DNA of 64,000 nucleotides, from positions 3,551,830-3,615,829 of the forward strand of contig CM035168.1 of the NCBI GenBank assembly GCA_020205615.1. The letters run 5' to 3'. The notes under the pieces are model-generated. The model searched no databases. It saw nothing but the letters and a program-made list of their open reading frames with translations, and had not been told where the DNA came from. Every line of letters begins with the position of its first letter. Position 1 is the first letter of the stretch. Source of the DNA: Panax quinquefolius (taxonomy: Eukaryota > Streptophyta > Magnoliopsida > Apiales > Araliaceae). Positions 38,335-50,755 of the stretch are shown one piece after another. The position numbers and the translations under genes are program-made.

Positions 38335-39600
38335 ACCTCATTCGTTCGGTTCTTGCTCTTTGGGAGGTCACAACAAATGCTCTCCTCAGACTACTGGGTT
38401 TTGAATTTTCCGGGATGGCCTTTGGTGCCTCCATCCTAGCTGAATTTGTCTTGAGAAACGACAAAAATCGAGCTAAGTGACCTTCTCTTCCACAATTATA
38501 ACATGCTTTTGACTGCATTTACGCAGCTTGATCGATGTGTCCCTCTCCTCCGCATTTGAAGCATATGATAGGTGGTCTTTCTCCTTCCTTAACAATGGGT
38601 GCCGGTCTTTGGCGTCTTTCCATCATCATTTGAATCTCCTTTTCTTGAAATGTCCATTCTTATTGTTTTGGCCCTGATTACCACCAAGTGGTTACCATAT
38701 CTCGCCCGTTGATTCCTCCACGCTTGTTGTCACCGCCTCGATGACTATTCTCGCCGGTATTATAATTTTGCTTTACCGCTTCTCTTTTAGTTGCGTTGAC
38801 TCATTATCGCGTTCCACTAATCGAGCCCTATTTACAACATCCTAATACAAACACGCTTTATGAGAAATAAGATGTTGACGTATCTCCGCTTCAAACCTCT
38901 TAAAAACATTCGCGCCATTCTCTCTTCATTATCCACCAAGTGGGACGAAACCGTGATAACTCCGCAAATTTTGCCTCGTATTGCGACACACGGCCATATT
39001 GTTTTGTTCCAACTTGATAAACTCCACCTCCTTCATGTGGCGAATACTTTCGTGAAAGTATTTGTCGCGTTGATGTACTCTGGAACTTCTCCCAAGATAT
39101 CTTCAAGATAAATTGGTTGAGTACGCTTTTACCGATTCCCACCAAGAATCCGCCTCTCCGCTGAACATAAAGGCGCGCAAGGGAACCTTTGCTCCTCGGA
39201 GCATCCCAAGACATCAAATATCTTGGTAATCTGCTTTATCCATGCTTCCGCCGTAGTGGTTTTGGCTTCCTTAAACTCCGGTGGTCCCAGCCCTTAAATT
39301 GTTTAATGGTGACCGCCTCGAGAGTTTTCCGTGTTTCCACCTACGCTTTTGACAGAGTCGCTCGCTTTCTTTGTTGATAAATTGCATAAAAAGCCTCCGA
39401 ACATTTGATCATTCGTCATTTGGTCGGTGTTGTTGTTTGCATGAGGATTGTCGCCTTCCTGATGCATTATTATCCTCGATTATTGATATGTGGTGAATCA
39501 ACAATCGCTGCGCCCATCCATTGCTATTCTCAACATTCTCGTATGTCATTTTCGAGATCTTCGCCACAAAACAAAAGGTTAATTGACATGTAACAAATTA
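38335..39600 (-). pseudogene. gag with two zinc knuckles (element D)
   Basis: On the minus strand, capsid-like sequence (39217 down: LYVQRRGGFL, then YEAKFAELSRFRPT) is followed by CFKCGGEGHID at about 38535-38565 and CYNCGREGHLARF at about 38475-38510. The last Cys of the second knuckle is lost through an extra T in a T run. Gag would package the element's RNA; this copy is broken. Confidence 0.82.
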
Positions 39601-39718
39601 TCCCTATCTTCCCACCAACCAATAAAATATCACATAAACTTAGTAGTCATACTAACGAAGGTATTCCCGCTCTCCCCTCCTAAGACTATTCTCACATCTT
39701 AGCCAGGATCATATCCCT

Positions 39719-39733
39719 AAGCTCGATACTAAA
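39719..39733 (-). other. Primer binding site (element D)
   Basis: On the minus strand, ttagtatcgagcttag directly follows the 5' LTR. It is a slightly changed initiator-Met tRNA site matching that of elements A-C. Confidence 0.65.
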
Positions 39734-39734
39734 C

Positions 39735-42367
39735 CGCGACGCCCCCAAAATTAGGTATACATCACCCATCTTGGGTCGATACTTACATGGTATGTAATTT
39801 AAATACAACTTATTAACATAATCATGGTATGCAATAATACGACATAAATCGTGAGTTTAAATACAAATATCGCTACTAGATATTATACAAACTCAAACAA
39901 AAGTCCTCATTATGATTATTATCACACTATTTTACGTAATAGTGAGGACTACTAATGCTATCTTCAGACCATCACTGCTTCCCAGACTCGTCCCAAATAT
40001 ATTATCATTTCACGAAGAGAACAAAGGAAAGAAAGGGTGAGCTCAACTAGCCCAAGAAGAAATATTATGACTAAGATAATGCGTAATAAATTATCAATAG
40101 TCTTCAATAATGTTAAACCGATAAAATACAATAGACAACCGGTTTAATCTAGCAATGAATATCGCAATCCATTAAAAGAGTCAAGTAGAAAATAAAGTCT
40201 ACTATCTTTTAGGTTTTAAAAGGTTTTTCATCATCGTTTATAAATGAGACTCGAAATTTTAATAAATATTTCACATCATCGAATCACCCCGCACTACTAC
40301 CAAGGATATTCTTTAAGTATCACGACCACAATTATTCAATGCATCTACGCCAAGAATATTTGTGTATTCATTAATAATCATGATCATGCCAACAATCGTC
40401 CATCAATGCACTACTACCAATCGAGGATTTTTATCACATCATTTGTAACATTACTATTAAGCGATTACAATCAATAGTCTCTCGTCATAATCATACCAAG
40501 TCCATCTATGCACTACTGAATACGATGACTTTCAAAAAATATAAACATGAGGATGATGACAATGATATAAGAATTCAATAAAACAAGTTCAAGAATTATT
40601 TTATCCGGAATTATTAACGCCCAAATTGTCAACATGATCTTCGTTTTGTAGAGTAAAATTCAAGAATGATCGTAAGAATATTTCTATGAAAAGATATCTT
40701 TGGATGAAACGCAAAATATCAAGGATATTCTACTAATTTCATGGAGTATAGAAGTCAAAGTTTTAACCAAACCGGTATAATAAGGAATGGAATAACAAAA
40801 GAAATCACCATGCATGCGATAGTATCAAGCAGCATGTGTTATTCCAATGTAATAATAAATAACGGAACCAGTGTCGTGAAATTCACACCGATGGGATGTT
40901 CCAATGTAATAATAAAGATGGAACCCGATCCGGTGTAAAACACACAGATAGGATATTCCAACAGAATAATAAAGATTTTAACCAGTCCCCTGTAAAACAC
41001 ACGCATGTGATGTTCCAACAGAATAATAAAGATTTTAACCAGTCCGTGTAAAACACACACGCATGGATGTTCCAATGTAATAATAATAAAGATTTTAACC
41101 AGTCCTGTAAAACACACGACGCATGGATGTTCCAATGTAATAATAGAAGAATGTCACCAAGTATAGGGTAAACCACTTATACAAAGTTATTCCAATGTAA
41201 TAATAAGCAATGGAATAACAATGCCTTCTCTTCTTGAATAAGAAAGAATAACACCCTTACATTTGGTAGGAGATTGAATACTTTACAGTTGAAAGGTAAG
41301 AATAAAAAATACTCTTCTTTCTCTCTCTTATTCTCTATATACTTTCTCTCTATAGCTTGAATGAATTCGTGAAAAATAATGAAGCCCTAGGCCTCTATTT
41401 ATAGAAGATTTCTAGCTTAAAGACTTTTCGTATGAAAATGAAAAGCAAGTGGCTTCGACGACGGCGGTTCGACGCTTTGTAATGTGAAACGACAAGTGGT
41501 TCGACGCTTTGTAATGTGAAACGACAAGTGGTTCGACGTCTGGTAAAGGTAATTACTATTAACGAAGGTAAATACTATCGACGAAGGTAAATACTATTCA
41601 CAAGGGTAATTACTATCGATTTAAGGGTAAATACTATTCACAAGGGTAATTACTATCGACGAAGGTAAATACTATTCACAAGGGTAATTACTATCGACGG
41701 GTAAATACTATTCACAAGGGTAATTACTATCGACGAAGGTAAATACTATCATGAAGAGACTCTTAGATGATGACATATACGAGCCCCCATAAAATAATCA
41801 AACTTACCACAAATCATAACACATATTTAATCTTTCAATAATTATTAATCATTTATAACTTGTCGCCTCAATTATTGATTTAATACTATAACATATTATA
41901 CGTATGATCTTTGTGACAATAATTGAATCAATAATATAAGAGATATGATGCGTTAATTATCGAGAGTAATAATTGAGCATAGTTGAGTGACTTCTCACGT
42001 AAGCATCAATAATCAATACCGTGTGCTACTACGCAACCACGCGTACATCGCATACTTTTTCTGGCGGGTAGTTCAACAGCTTTAATTCAGTATACACCTC
42101 CGTAGTTATTTTTATAAAAATATTTTTGTCGTTTTCTCAATCCGATAATAATGTTGTGGGTCCACCAATGATTGAAATATTTAATTTAATATTCCCTAAC
42201 AAAAGAATATTCCCCACCAAACGAATATTTTATAACAACTTGCATACTTTTGCAAAATTTATAAATATTACCCACAACTATAACATTATATCAAATTTAT
42301 TCCATAATATTCAAAAATAATATTTATAGAAAATTCATCTTTATTTATAAAATTTGAGGTTCTTACA
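39735..42367 (-). repeat. 5' LTR of element D
   Basis: On the minus strand it starts TGTAAGAACCTC at 42367 and ends near GGGGGCGTC at 39737. It is co-linear with 32278-34893, differing by many 1-5-base indels. It has the same array set, including U3 repeats at 41545-41750 and hairpin repeats at about 40790-41215. Confidence 0.92.
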
Positions 42368-42372
42368 TAAAA

Positions 42373-42518
42373 TTATTAGATACAAATCTATATCACACTC
42401 TAATAAGATTATTATTATTATAGATGGAATATCTTGAAAGATATAGCAATTGTACTTAACTAGATTTTGTTTGAGCATATATAGGCTTATAGTCGCCACA
42501 TGTTATATACTTTGCTTT

Positions 42519-42571
<53 letters not shown>

Positions 42572-43094
42572 TGTAATTATTTTGCTGATTTATAGCTAGT
42601 GTAGTAGGTTACAACTTGAGAGTGACATAACTCTACACAGAAAAAAGGAATAAATTTACTAATGAGGAATTCAAACTCTATTATATACTGCTTCTAGCTT
42701 GAATTTTTAAATTTAATTTGAGATATTTTTAAATTTAAAAATAATGTAATTTATTTAATAAATTTTATAATTAATAATATTTTTTAGATAGTTTATTATT
42801 TAAAATTAAATTTAAATATATGAATATCTTAAATTAAATCATATGAATCTTATATTTTAAAATGTACTTATTTTGGTGGAAAGTTGGTACTTGTATGGGG
42901 GCAATTGGAGATAACAAAAAGGGTAAATTGCAAGGATAATAAAAGGGTGTGTGTCATATTAATGGCCTTTATAATCGCCAGCCTTTCGTTTTCTGTTTCT
43001 AATTTGAAGAGGATTGGCTGACTAGCCTTTTCCTTTGATAGCTGCCTGCCAAAGTAAGTGTAGTTTAGACTGCAATATTTTAGCAAATATTTTT

Positions 43095-43130
<36 letters not shown>

Positions 43131-43358
43131 GAAATATGAAGTTTATTAATTATCATTTTCCTAGTTGCTATATGTGTGTGTACATGAATTGATTTAGTAC
43201 CTAATTTAGGTACTCAAGCCAAACTACAAACTAAAAAGTATATATAATTACACAATTAGTTTCTCTATCAAGCTAGACCAATATCTCACCTAGTATTTCG
43301 TTTTCCTAAAATACATTCAATAAATTACGTTATGTAACTCAAGTTGATATATATATGG
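42373..43358. other. Intergenic DNA right of element D
   Basis: (TA)n runs at 42521-42569 and 43100-43127. The open frame at 42868-43086 (-) has no recognisable domain. Confidence 0.4.
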
Positions 43359-44628
43359 GATTAGCCCATAAGAATCCTATTCTTATGGATCTTTATCAGT
43401 AACAACACCTTTTTGAATGCTGATAAACTTATTGGAAGACCGAGATTGAAACATAAATATACCAAAGTTCTACCTACATCAGAACTTTTATTTTAATATG
43501 AAACCCACATAGTCAACATGTTGTCATTTTGTTTAAATAAAACGAATTTTTAATATGAAATAATCTTGCCTAGGGACAAGCTCTTCATTTACAAAAAAAA
43601 ATAAAAAAAAAAAAAAAAAAAATCTAAACCTAAGACAACCTCTTCCTAACAGATATAAAAAATCTAATAATGGCACAAGTTCTTTATTTGCTATTTTTAT
43701 AACAATATTTGTTATTTTATAAAATAAATATTTTATAATAACAAATAAAGAATATAAAATATTTTATAAAAACAAATATTTTATAATAACAAATATTTTT
43801 ATAATTCTTTATTTGCTATTTTTATAAAAATATTTGTTATTTTATAATAGGATATAAAATAGGATATAAAAATATTTTTATAATTCTTTATATAACAAAT
43901 ATATTAATTTCTTCCCACTTTAATTTAAAATATTAATTCTTTATGATATTTTATATCCTATTTTATATAACAATAGCATATATTTGTTATATAAAGAATT
44001 ATAAAATATTTTTTATATCCTATTTTATATCCTATTATAAAATAACAAATAAAGAATATAAAATATTTTATAAAATAGCAAATAAAGAATTATAAAAATA
44101 TTTGTTATTATAAAAATATTTGTTTTATAAAATATTTTATATTCTTTATTTGTTATTATAAAAATATTTGTTTTTATAAAATAACAAATATTGTTATAAA
44201 AAATAGCAAATAAAGAACTTGTGCCACTATTTTTATACAAATAGGAAGAGAGGTTGTCTTAGGTTTAGATTTTTTTTTTTTTTTTTTTTTTTTATGTCGT
44301 AAGAGCTTGTTCCGCTTAGTATTTTTTTTTTTTTTTTTTACAAGTCGTAAAGAGCTTGTCCCTTTAGTATTTTTTTTTTTATTTTTTTTAACAAATAGTA
44401 AGAGCTTGTCCCTATTTTAGCATTATTTAATATTAAAAATTCGTTTTATTTAAACAAACCGACAACATGTTGACTATGTGGGGTCCTCATATATTAAAAT
44501 AAAAAGCCTCTACAAGTTATGCTTTGATATTTATGTATTCAATCTCTCACCTTCCAATAAGTTTATCAACCATTCAAAAGGGGTGTTACAGATAATGCAT
44601 CTCCATAAAGAACCTATTTATGGAAGGC

Positions 44629-44634
<6 letters not shown>
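43359..44634. mobile_element. Large fold-back element, arms of about 600 bases
   Basis: The two halves are reverse complements over almost their whole length. Paired landmarks are aacacctttttgaatg / cattcaaaaggggtgtt, cacatagtcaacatgttgtc / gacaacatgttgactatgtg, taaataaaacgaattttt / aaaattcgttttattta, gggacaagctctt / aagagcttgtccc, acctaagacaacctctt / agaggttgtcttaggt, and aatggcacaagttcttta / aagaacttgtgcca. The centre is near 43930. It is flanked on the right by a (TA)n run. There is no coding capacity. The long inverted arms fit a Foldback-type or long-TIR MULE-type MITE. Confidence 0.85.
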
Positions 44635-44662
<28 letters not shown>

Positions 44663-44854
44663 CCATGTAAAATAAGTGTCGATTTATATTTATTAAGCTT
44701 TTATTAATATGAATTCGTTGATAAACATCACTAAAATCATATGAGCATTTATCATTAATTTTAAATATTTTTGTATGTTACACTTGAATTTGTCTTAAAG
44801 ATGATCCAACGTATATATCAACCCTTTAAAAAAAAACTTAGTTATATACTTTTA

Positions 44855-44905
<51 letters not shown>

Positions 44906-45147
44906 CTATTTGACATAAAAATATATTAATTATATATTTATTTTCCTCTCTGATCTTAGTATATAAATATAACAATAATTTGATTTAACAACCATCCCAT
45001 GAAATAAATATAACACATAAAAAATATAACAACATCGGTATTGTTAAATCAAATTAAACTCTTAACAAACATAATACCCTAAACGACAAGCATTTGAAAA
45101 TAATCTAGAAACAAAACTTGAACAATGAAACAAAAAAAGGCAACAAG
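44635..45147. other. Region downstream of the zinc-finger gene
   Basis: (TA)n runs at 44633-44660 and 44857-44902. The part next to 45147 is probably the 3' UTR of the minus-strand gene. 44928-45080 shares inverted blocks with 32083-32202 and contains the hairpin ttgatttaacaa / ttgttaaatcaa. Confidence 0.45.
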
Positions 45148-46002
45148 CTAAAGTTTGAGATTTAAATCAAGTCCCGACGCATCTTCCTGTTGATCATCCT
45201 TGTTGATTGCAGAATTGAGATGTGTTGTGGATGAAGAAACTCCAAAGAGCTCACGCACTCCAATACCTTTATCAAACAAAGAAGAGCACGCCGCAGGCGG
45301 TGGTGAATCGAGCCGGCCCACATTCTGTGGCTGCAAACTTTCCATTCTTAGCCTATCATAGGATGCTTGTGCCTGCGAATTGATTATAGACGAGCCGGAC
45401 CAGGTGTTGTTAGGGTGTCCAAAACGATAAGGGGAAGAGGATGATGACGTGGGCGACCATCGATACGTTGGCTTGTGGATTAGGGAATCCATTCTCACAC
45501 CGAGTGATCGGTTGAGAGCGGATCCATACAAAGAGATTTGAGGATATGGATAGTAAGTAAGATACGGTGGATGTTCAAAAGGCGCCAGATCTATGCCCTG
45601 ACGCCTTTTGGCCCGAGTGCGCTCTTGTTTGTGCGCATTCTGGTGCCCTCCCAGCGCTTGAGAAGTTGAGAACTTTCTCACGCAATAATTACAAGAGAAA
45701 GACCTCGACGAGGAGGAGGAGTCGGGTTTTTTCTCATTGGAAGACTCGCTCGCGATCGAGGAATTAGAACCCATGTTTGGCGGGTTAAACAAGTTGAGTT
45801 CAACGGTTGGGGGTTTCAGATTGAGTTGAAGGCTGGATAATGATATTTCGGGTGGCTTTGGAATTTGGGATTTATAATCTTCCAGTTCCACAACTTTTTC
45901 TTTCATTTTCATCCTCTTCTCATCTTGAGAATGAGATGTTTGAGAGGCGGCAGAGATACTAGAAGCCTCAGAAGGATAGGGTTCGGAGCTATGTGGCTCC
46001 AT
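45148..46002 (-). CDS. Single C2H2 zinc-finger transcription factor with QALGGH and EAR motifs
   Basis: An intact intronless frame of 284 residues. One C2H2 finger lies at 104-124 (Cys104, Cys107, His120, His124) and contains QALGGH, the plant-specific DNA-contact helix, followed by basic [11 protein letters not shown]. An EAR-type repression motif, DLNLKL, forms the last six residues, and two further Leu-rich LxLxL-like stretches occur at 57-63 and 68-71. A Ser-rich segment precedes the finger. Family knowledge: one-finger C1 proteins with a C-terminal EAR (the Arabidopsis ZFP1-ZFP8 group) are nuclear repressors acting in development and hormone responses, through TOPLESS-type corepressors. 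The [10 protein letters not shown] and HQNAHKQER stretches look most like the ZFP4-type branch; I do not claim orthology. Start: first ATG after a TATA-like box. Confidence 0.92.
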   Translation of the reverse strand: MEPHSSEPYPSEASSISAASQTSHSQDEKRMKMKEKVVELEDYKSQIPKPPEISLSSLQLNLKPPTVELNLFNPPNMGSNSSIASESSNEKKPDSSSSSRSFSCNYCVRKFSTSQALGGHQNAHKQERTRAKRRQGIDLAPFEHPPYLTYYPYPQISLYGSALNRSLGVRMDSLIHKPTYRWSPTSSSSSPYRFGHPNNTWSGSSIINSQAQASYDRLRMESLQPQNVGRLDSPPPAACSSLFDKGIGVRELFGVSSSTTHLNSAINKDDQQEDASGLDLNLKL

Positions 46003-46136
46003 ATGGCTAAAAATCTCTCGTTATTTAGATTAGGGTTTGAAGAATAAAGATGAGATGGGGTGAAGTCTGAAGAAGAACGTTTGTTCTTTAAATATGGAGG
46101 GAGTTTAATGCTCAATCTCCTACAGATGGAAAGCAA
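46003..46136 (-). promoter_or_regulatory. 5' leader and TATA box of the zinc-finger gene
   Basis: TATTTAAAG on the minus strand at 46086-46094 is about 85 bases upstream of the ATG. The leader includes tcttcttcagacttc-type pyrimidine stretches. Confidence 0.5.
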
Positions 46137-47146
46137 TTTAATTTTGAAATGGGAAAGATTACTTGATTATGTATGTTGGTTGACATGCAAGAGTTACATG
46201 CAATAATTCCATAAAAATATTTTGGTTATTACTATTTTTGAAATCTCATATTAATGACACCTACTTTCATGGAGTTTCATGATTGATCGGGTCCGTTCTT
46301 TTTTCCCGTAATATTTTTCTTTATTCAAAATCATATTTTGGTAATTAGTTAAACATAAGAATTAACATATATAATCCCTAATATCATTCCTTTCTTTTAA
46401 TATAATTTCAAAATACTACTCCTACTACCATAGTAATTTTTTAACGCTTATTGTGAAAGTAAAATTGGTTTGACTTAATTAAGTGTGTTCAGATTAAACT
46501 CTCTCTTTCTTATAGTTTAAATAATAAGATTTTATAAAGTAAGTGCAAGCTGCTTAGATGCTCGGGTGGACCAACCATATATAAGAGTCCTAATTAATGA
46601 AAGTTATTGGGTGTTGATATATCATATATGCACACCCTATATTAATAATTAATTGTACATTTAAATGACTAATTTATCTTTATTAATTCGAGATTCTAAT
46701 TTACATATTTACTACCTACCAATGTTATCCTTCATGAGCCTCTTACACATTAATTACAAGATAAAATAAAACTTTATTTTATAATTTTTTAAAATTAAAT
46801 GCAATTGCTAATTTTTTAAAATTTAAATTCTAAAAACTTGGCGCGCACATGCGTGCATCCAAAAAATATTTTATAATTAAAATTTGATTTTACAAATAAA
46901 TAATATTATTTAAAATTAATTAAAGTAAACAAACATTTTAAGAAATTGTAATCAAAGAAGGAAATATTATTGTAATAAGAAAAATTCTAACAATCAATTG
47001 ATAAATGAACATTGTAAATTTGCAATTAACCACTGTATTATGCTGGTGGGATACAAATACCAAAATAAAACTCAATAAGTTAAAGACTCTGGCCTACGCC
47101 TTAGAAATGATTCAGGACAAGGCATTTGCTGATTTTTAGTTTATAT

Positions 47147-47196
<50 letters not shown>

Positions 47197-47353
47197 CCAT
47201 CAAGATAAGATTATTTTTATATGAAAAAAATTAACAATTGTGTTTTATTTATAAAAAATGATAAACAATTAATAATTGTAAAATCAAATTATATATGTTA
47301 TATCCCGTACTTATTATATGTAATAGGTTTGAGGGTAAAATGGATAAATTATA
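46137..47353. other. Intergenic DNA
   Basis: AT-rich, with a (TA)n run at about 47143-47192. No gene was recognised. Confidence 0.4.
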
Positions 47354-47602
47354 CTCCATACATTTTAAAATTAGGGATACAATTTGAGATCAAACGACGA
47401 CATTTTAAATTTCAAATTGATATAAATTTATTTAATTTAAGCTGAAACAATTATTATACCTGTACAGAATATAACCAAAACTATTAACTATAAAAAAAAA
47501 ATATTGTAAATTTGCACACGTCATACCAATTTTGAAGTTTAATACGCCGCCGTTTAACCTCGAAGTCAAATTATATCTCTAATTTTGGAATTAAAGGAGG
47601 TA
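47354..47602. mobile_element. MITE, same family as 48583-48822
   Basis: The left part (ctccatacattttaaaatta, then caaacgacgacattttaaat) is the inverse of the right part (taatacgccgccgtttaacc, then taattttggaattaaaggag) over about 70 bases, with flanking TA. The ends are Stowaway-like (ctcc...ggag). Confidence 0.75.
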
Positions 47603-47604
47603 GT

Positions 47605-48262
47605 AATTAAGAGAATTGATGTCTCATTTATTAAGAATAAATAAATTAGTCACTTTATTAGCTTAGGGTGTGTATATATCAGCACTCAAATTAAATATAT
47701 CTTCATCTTCTTACTTAGTTTATTTCAAATCAGGAAAAATATGAAGAGTTTGGAGATTGATTTTGTGAATTAGCATATAGTAGCAAATATATAATAAATA
47801 GTTATCTACCTCTAACAACATTGATAGACACAAATTAATGCATTGATTTGGTCGATAATCATTCTTTAAAAGTTGTATGTTTGGAGAGATTTTATCTTAA
47901 ATGCGTTGCATTTTAAATCTTATTCATACAATATATGTAAATCTGCATTTTTGGTAACTTTTTAATTGTTTAATTTTTAACTTGAAGATTTAAAATGCAT
48001 AACTACATTATGCTCAGATCAAACTTATTATTTTGGAAGGCCTTTCAATGTTACATCTTCATTCATACTTTCTAGGCTCTTTCTTAACGCCATGTTATTT
48101 AATTTCTGATTAAAAAAATAAATAAATTACATAAAGGAGAAAGGTGAGAGAGATTACTTGAGAGTTAGTTTCTATATAAACTTATATATAATAAGCTTTA
48201 TTTAAACGAGTTGAGCTTGCTAGCTGCATCGTCCACATTTAAGGTGTAATAAATTAAACACG

Positions 48263-48318
<56 letters not shown>

Positions 48319-48580
48319 GAATTACATGCACTAGGTTATCTTTGGCATAAATGTTCCCCAAGCAAAAAAGAGTTTTCTGTATAAATGTTTAATTTGTAAA
48401 ACTCTACATTTAATTAAAAGTTATGTAATTCAAGTTTATATATTACAATTAAAATGACATGATCATTAATTTTGTAACAATAATTTATAAAAAATTTAAA
48501 AAATGAAACAAAGTTAACTATGTACGTTCCTGTTTGTTTCATTTAAAAAAAATTCTGTAAATAAGATTTTTCTTAATTTA
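47605..48580. other. Intergenic DNA with a (TA)n run
   Basis: TA run at 48267-48316. No gene was recognised. Confidence 0.4.
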
Positions 48581-48582
48581 TA

Positions 48583-48822
48583 CTCCATCCGCTTTTTTGA
48601 TGTTAAACGACAATATATTAAACTTTAAAATTGATATAGACTCATAAAAATTTAAAATAAAATAAACTTTGTCATTAATAGTTTTTGTTATATAGTACTA
48701 TACAATTATAATTATTGTATCAACTAAAATTAAATAAATTTACATCAATTTAAAGTTTAATATGCCATCATTTAACCTCAAAAGGCGAATTATATCTTAA
48801 ATTTTGAAACGGGGGAAGCAAT
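48583..48822. mobile_element. MITE, same family as 47354-47602
   Basis: It starts ctccatccgcttttttgatg. The inverse of the right end reads gcttcccccgtttcaaaatt. The inner words gttaaacgacaatatattaa and its complement form match the copy at 47354. Confidence 0.7.
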
Positions 48823-48834
48823 TAGTTATAAGTA

Positions 48835-49150
48835 AGATTGTAAAATGAACCAAACAATTCGGGTTCAATTCGTACTCGTTCGAATAAAAGTTCGATTCGA
48901 GTTCGACTCGAAATATAAATTATTTAAATATGAGCAAATTTTAAAGTTCGATAAATTACTAATACCTCTCTAATTTTTAATTTTTCTATTGATATCCGAA
49001 TCATATTTGTTTAAAAAATTCAAACAGCTCGAGCTCAATTCGAGATTGATTGTGCTCGACTTAGTAGATAAACGAGTCTTAATCAAATCTTATTTCATAC
49101 TCAATAAATTTTATAAATTGAATCTAAGCAACTTAATAATCTACACGCCT
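48835..49150. mobile_element. Shorter member of the TTCGA-rich MITE family
   Basis: It begins agattgtaaaatgaaccaa after TA and is rich in ttcgagttcgactcga words, like 21094-21743. The right end ctacacgcct resembles the inverted terminus but is worn. Confidence 0.55.
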
Positions 49151-49154
49151 AGTT

Positions 49155-49535
49155 ATAAGTGGCAAAAATAATGATGAAGGCCTGTTTGCTTAGTCAAATT
49201 AATAAACAATGAAGTAATTTTGAAAAATAAGTTTCTATCACTTAAACATGTGACAAAAATAATGGTATTAACATTTTTTAGGATGCTTTTAATATTTTAT
49301 TGAAAAATCTAAATATATGAACTCAAAATATATAGTGGTTATGAAATAATGAGAAAAGCAACCTCTAATTTGATCTTTTGACCCAAATCCGCGTAAGTTT
49401 GCTTCAAAAATTGGAATAAAACAACCCCAAATATTTCTTATATCAAATAAAAAATAAATTGAAACAAAGAGGTTGTCTTGCAAGTTTATAGCCCTTTAGG
49501 AGGGGGGAAAAACAAAGAAAAAAAAGTAAAAACTG

Positions 49536-49590
<55 letters not shown>

Positions 49591-49606
49591 GGTCTATGAC
49601 CAAAAT

Positions 49607-49649
<43 letters not shown>

Positions 49650-49774
49650 AACACACATGATCAAATTCAATTCTTCATATATATTAATTAATACTCCATT
49701 GATGAATATATAATTAAGTACTAGTGAATAACGAATTGTTAATTAACTAACTGTTTGATCTTGATGATCTGCAG
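49155..49774. other. Intergenic DNA with (TA)n and (AC)n runs
   Basis: TA run at about 49542-49587, AC run at about 49605-49632, then a second TA run. It ends in a good splice acceptor (gatctgcag) at 49774. Confidence 0.6.
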
Positions 49775-49865
49775 GTGGCCCTTAATTGCAGGAAGAATTC
49801 CAGGAAGAACTGCGGTGGAAATTGAGAAGTATTGGACTTCTACATATTCCAATTTTAACCAATGA
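49775..49865 (+). pseudogene. Orphan last exon of an R3-MYB (CPC/TRY/RTO-like) gene
   Basis: After the acceptor gatctgcag the frame reads WPLIAGRIPGRTAVEIEKYW and ends TSTYSNFNQ, then TGA. This is the second half of an R3 MYB repeat, with the Trp positions and GRT recognition-helix region intact. The entry phase (G of an Arg codon) is that of intron 2 in single-repeat R3-MYB genes, which make small nuclear inhibitors of MYB-bHLH-WD40 complexes controlling trichomes, root hairs or anthocyanin. I could not find the preceding exons between 46137 and 49770, a span full of MITEs and microsatellites. So it is either a gene fragment or the end of a gene with a very long intron. Confidence 0.72.
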
Positions 49866-50547
49866 AATCATGCATATCCCAGATCTATTTCTTCGTATAA
49901 TAAAATTGAAATATTTAATAAAAATAAAAATATAATCTCATTACAAAGTTTACAAATATCAATAGTATATTTTTGTTCTATGTTTACTTTTAAAAATAAG
50001 AAATTTTTAATTTAATAGTGGTAACATGTTAACTAAATATTATGATGGCAAACATTATGTCCTTCTATCAACAAGTATATAAATTAAAAAGGACTCTTTT
50101 GGTAGGGGAAAATGGACAAAATTAATAAGACTACAACAACTTAGAATACATAAAAGATAAAACCAACTAAAACAATTTACAATAGAAAACAAAATAATAT
50201 ATATATATATATATATATATAGAAATTAGAAAAACGTAAATTTTAAAAACCAATATATATATTTGCAGAAAATAAAAACATTAAATCCATTTCAACATAT
50301 TCTTTTATTGATTGCAGGAGATTAAAATTTTATTTAACAACTCACGAGTAAAGAATAGGATACCTTCTCTTTAATCTTTATCAACAACTACACGTAGCTA
50401 GTAATGAATTCAGGTAAACAAGAAATTAGCTTTTCTTTTCTTTTTTTGGCTCGGTGAAAATTTAATAAACTAGCATTAGATTCTGCATGCAGTTTTTCAC
50501 CAGGCCTTAGTTTGTCTATTATATAAGGCCTCGTTTCCTGGTACACC
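49866..50547. other. Intergenic DNA
   Basis: Short TA run at 50199-50220. No gene was recognised. Confidence 0.4.
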
Positions 50548-50690
50548 TGGGCTTAATATGCTCGTCTCAGCCAATTCTGTATAATTAAGAATGATAAGGC
50601 CCAGCTAAGCCATGCGGCCCAAGCCTCTAAAATATCCCACGTTTATACCAGCAAGGCAATCTCCTAGACAACCCTAGTATATATATTAGA
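50548..50690 (+). promoter_or_regulatory. Orphan promoter-like segment: site II elements, telo box, TATA
   Basis: TGGGCT (50548-50553), GGCCCA (50598-50603) and GGCCCA (50616-50621) are followed by AACCCTAG (50670-50677) and tatatatatta. Site II (TGGGCY) boxes with a downstream telo box are the known layout of plant promoters for ribosomal-protein and other growth-linked genes. No gene follows: retroelement sequence starts at 50756. The role is inferred from motif order. Confidence 0.45.
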
Positions 50691-50755
50691 CCAGCGGACC
50701 GGAATAAGTGAACTAAGAACAAACTGGTTATAACGACGGTTTTTTCCGTCACTAT

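Larger units (their letters stand above)
32278..42367 (-). mobile_element. Ty3/gypsy LTR retrotransposon D, full-length but inactive
   Basis: Two LTRs of about 2.6 kb flank a 4.8-kb internal region on the minus strand. The 5-base target duplication TAAAA is present at 32273-32277 and 42368-42372, so this is one intact insertion. Reading from 39735 down: primer site, gag, two zinc knuckles, protease, RT with FIDD, RNase H, integrase core, chromodomain-like tail and polypurine tract. All domains are split by frameshifts, so no protein can be made as written. The leader and tail match elements A-C, which appear to be deletion derivatives of a relative. Confidence 0.95.

Noticed and set aside
45567..45767. 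Plus-strand frames opposite the zinc-finger gene
   Set aside because: Antisense shadows of a clearly recognised gene.
49443..49670. Frame of alternating Tyr/Ile and Cys/Val
   Set aside because: Produced by the TA and AC microsatellites.
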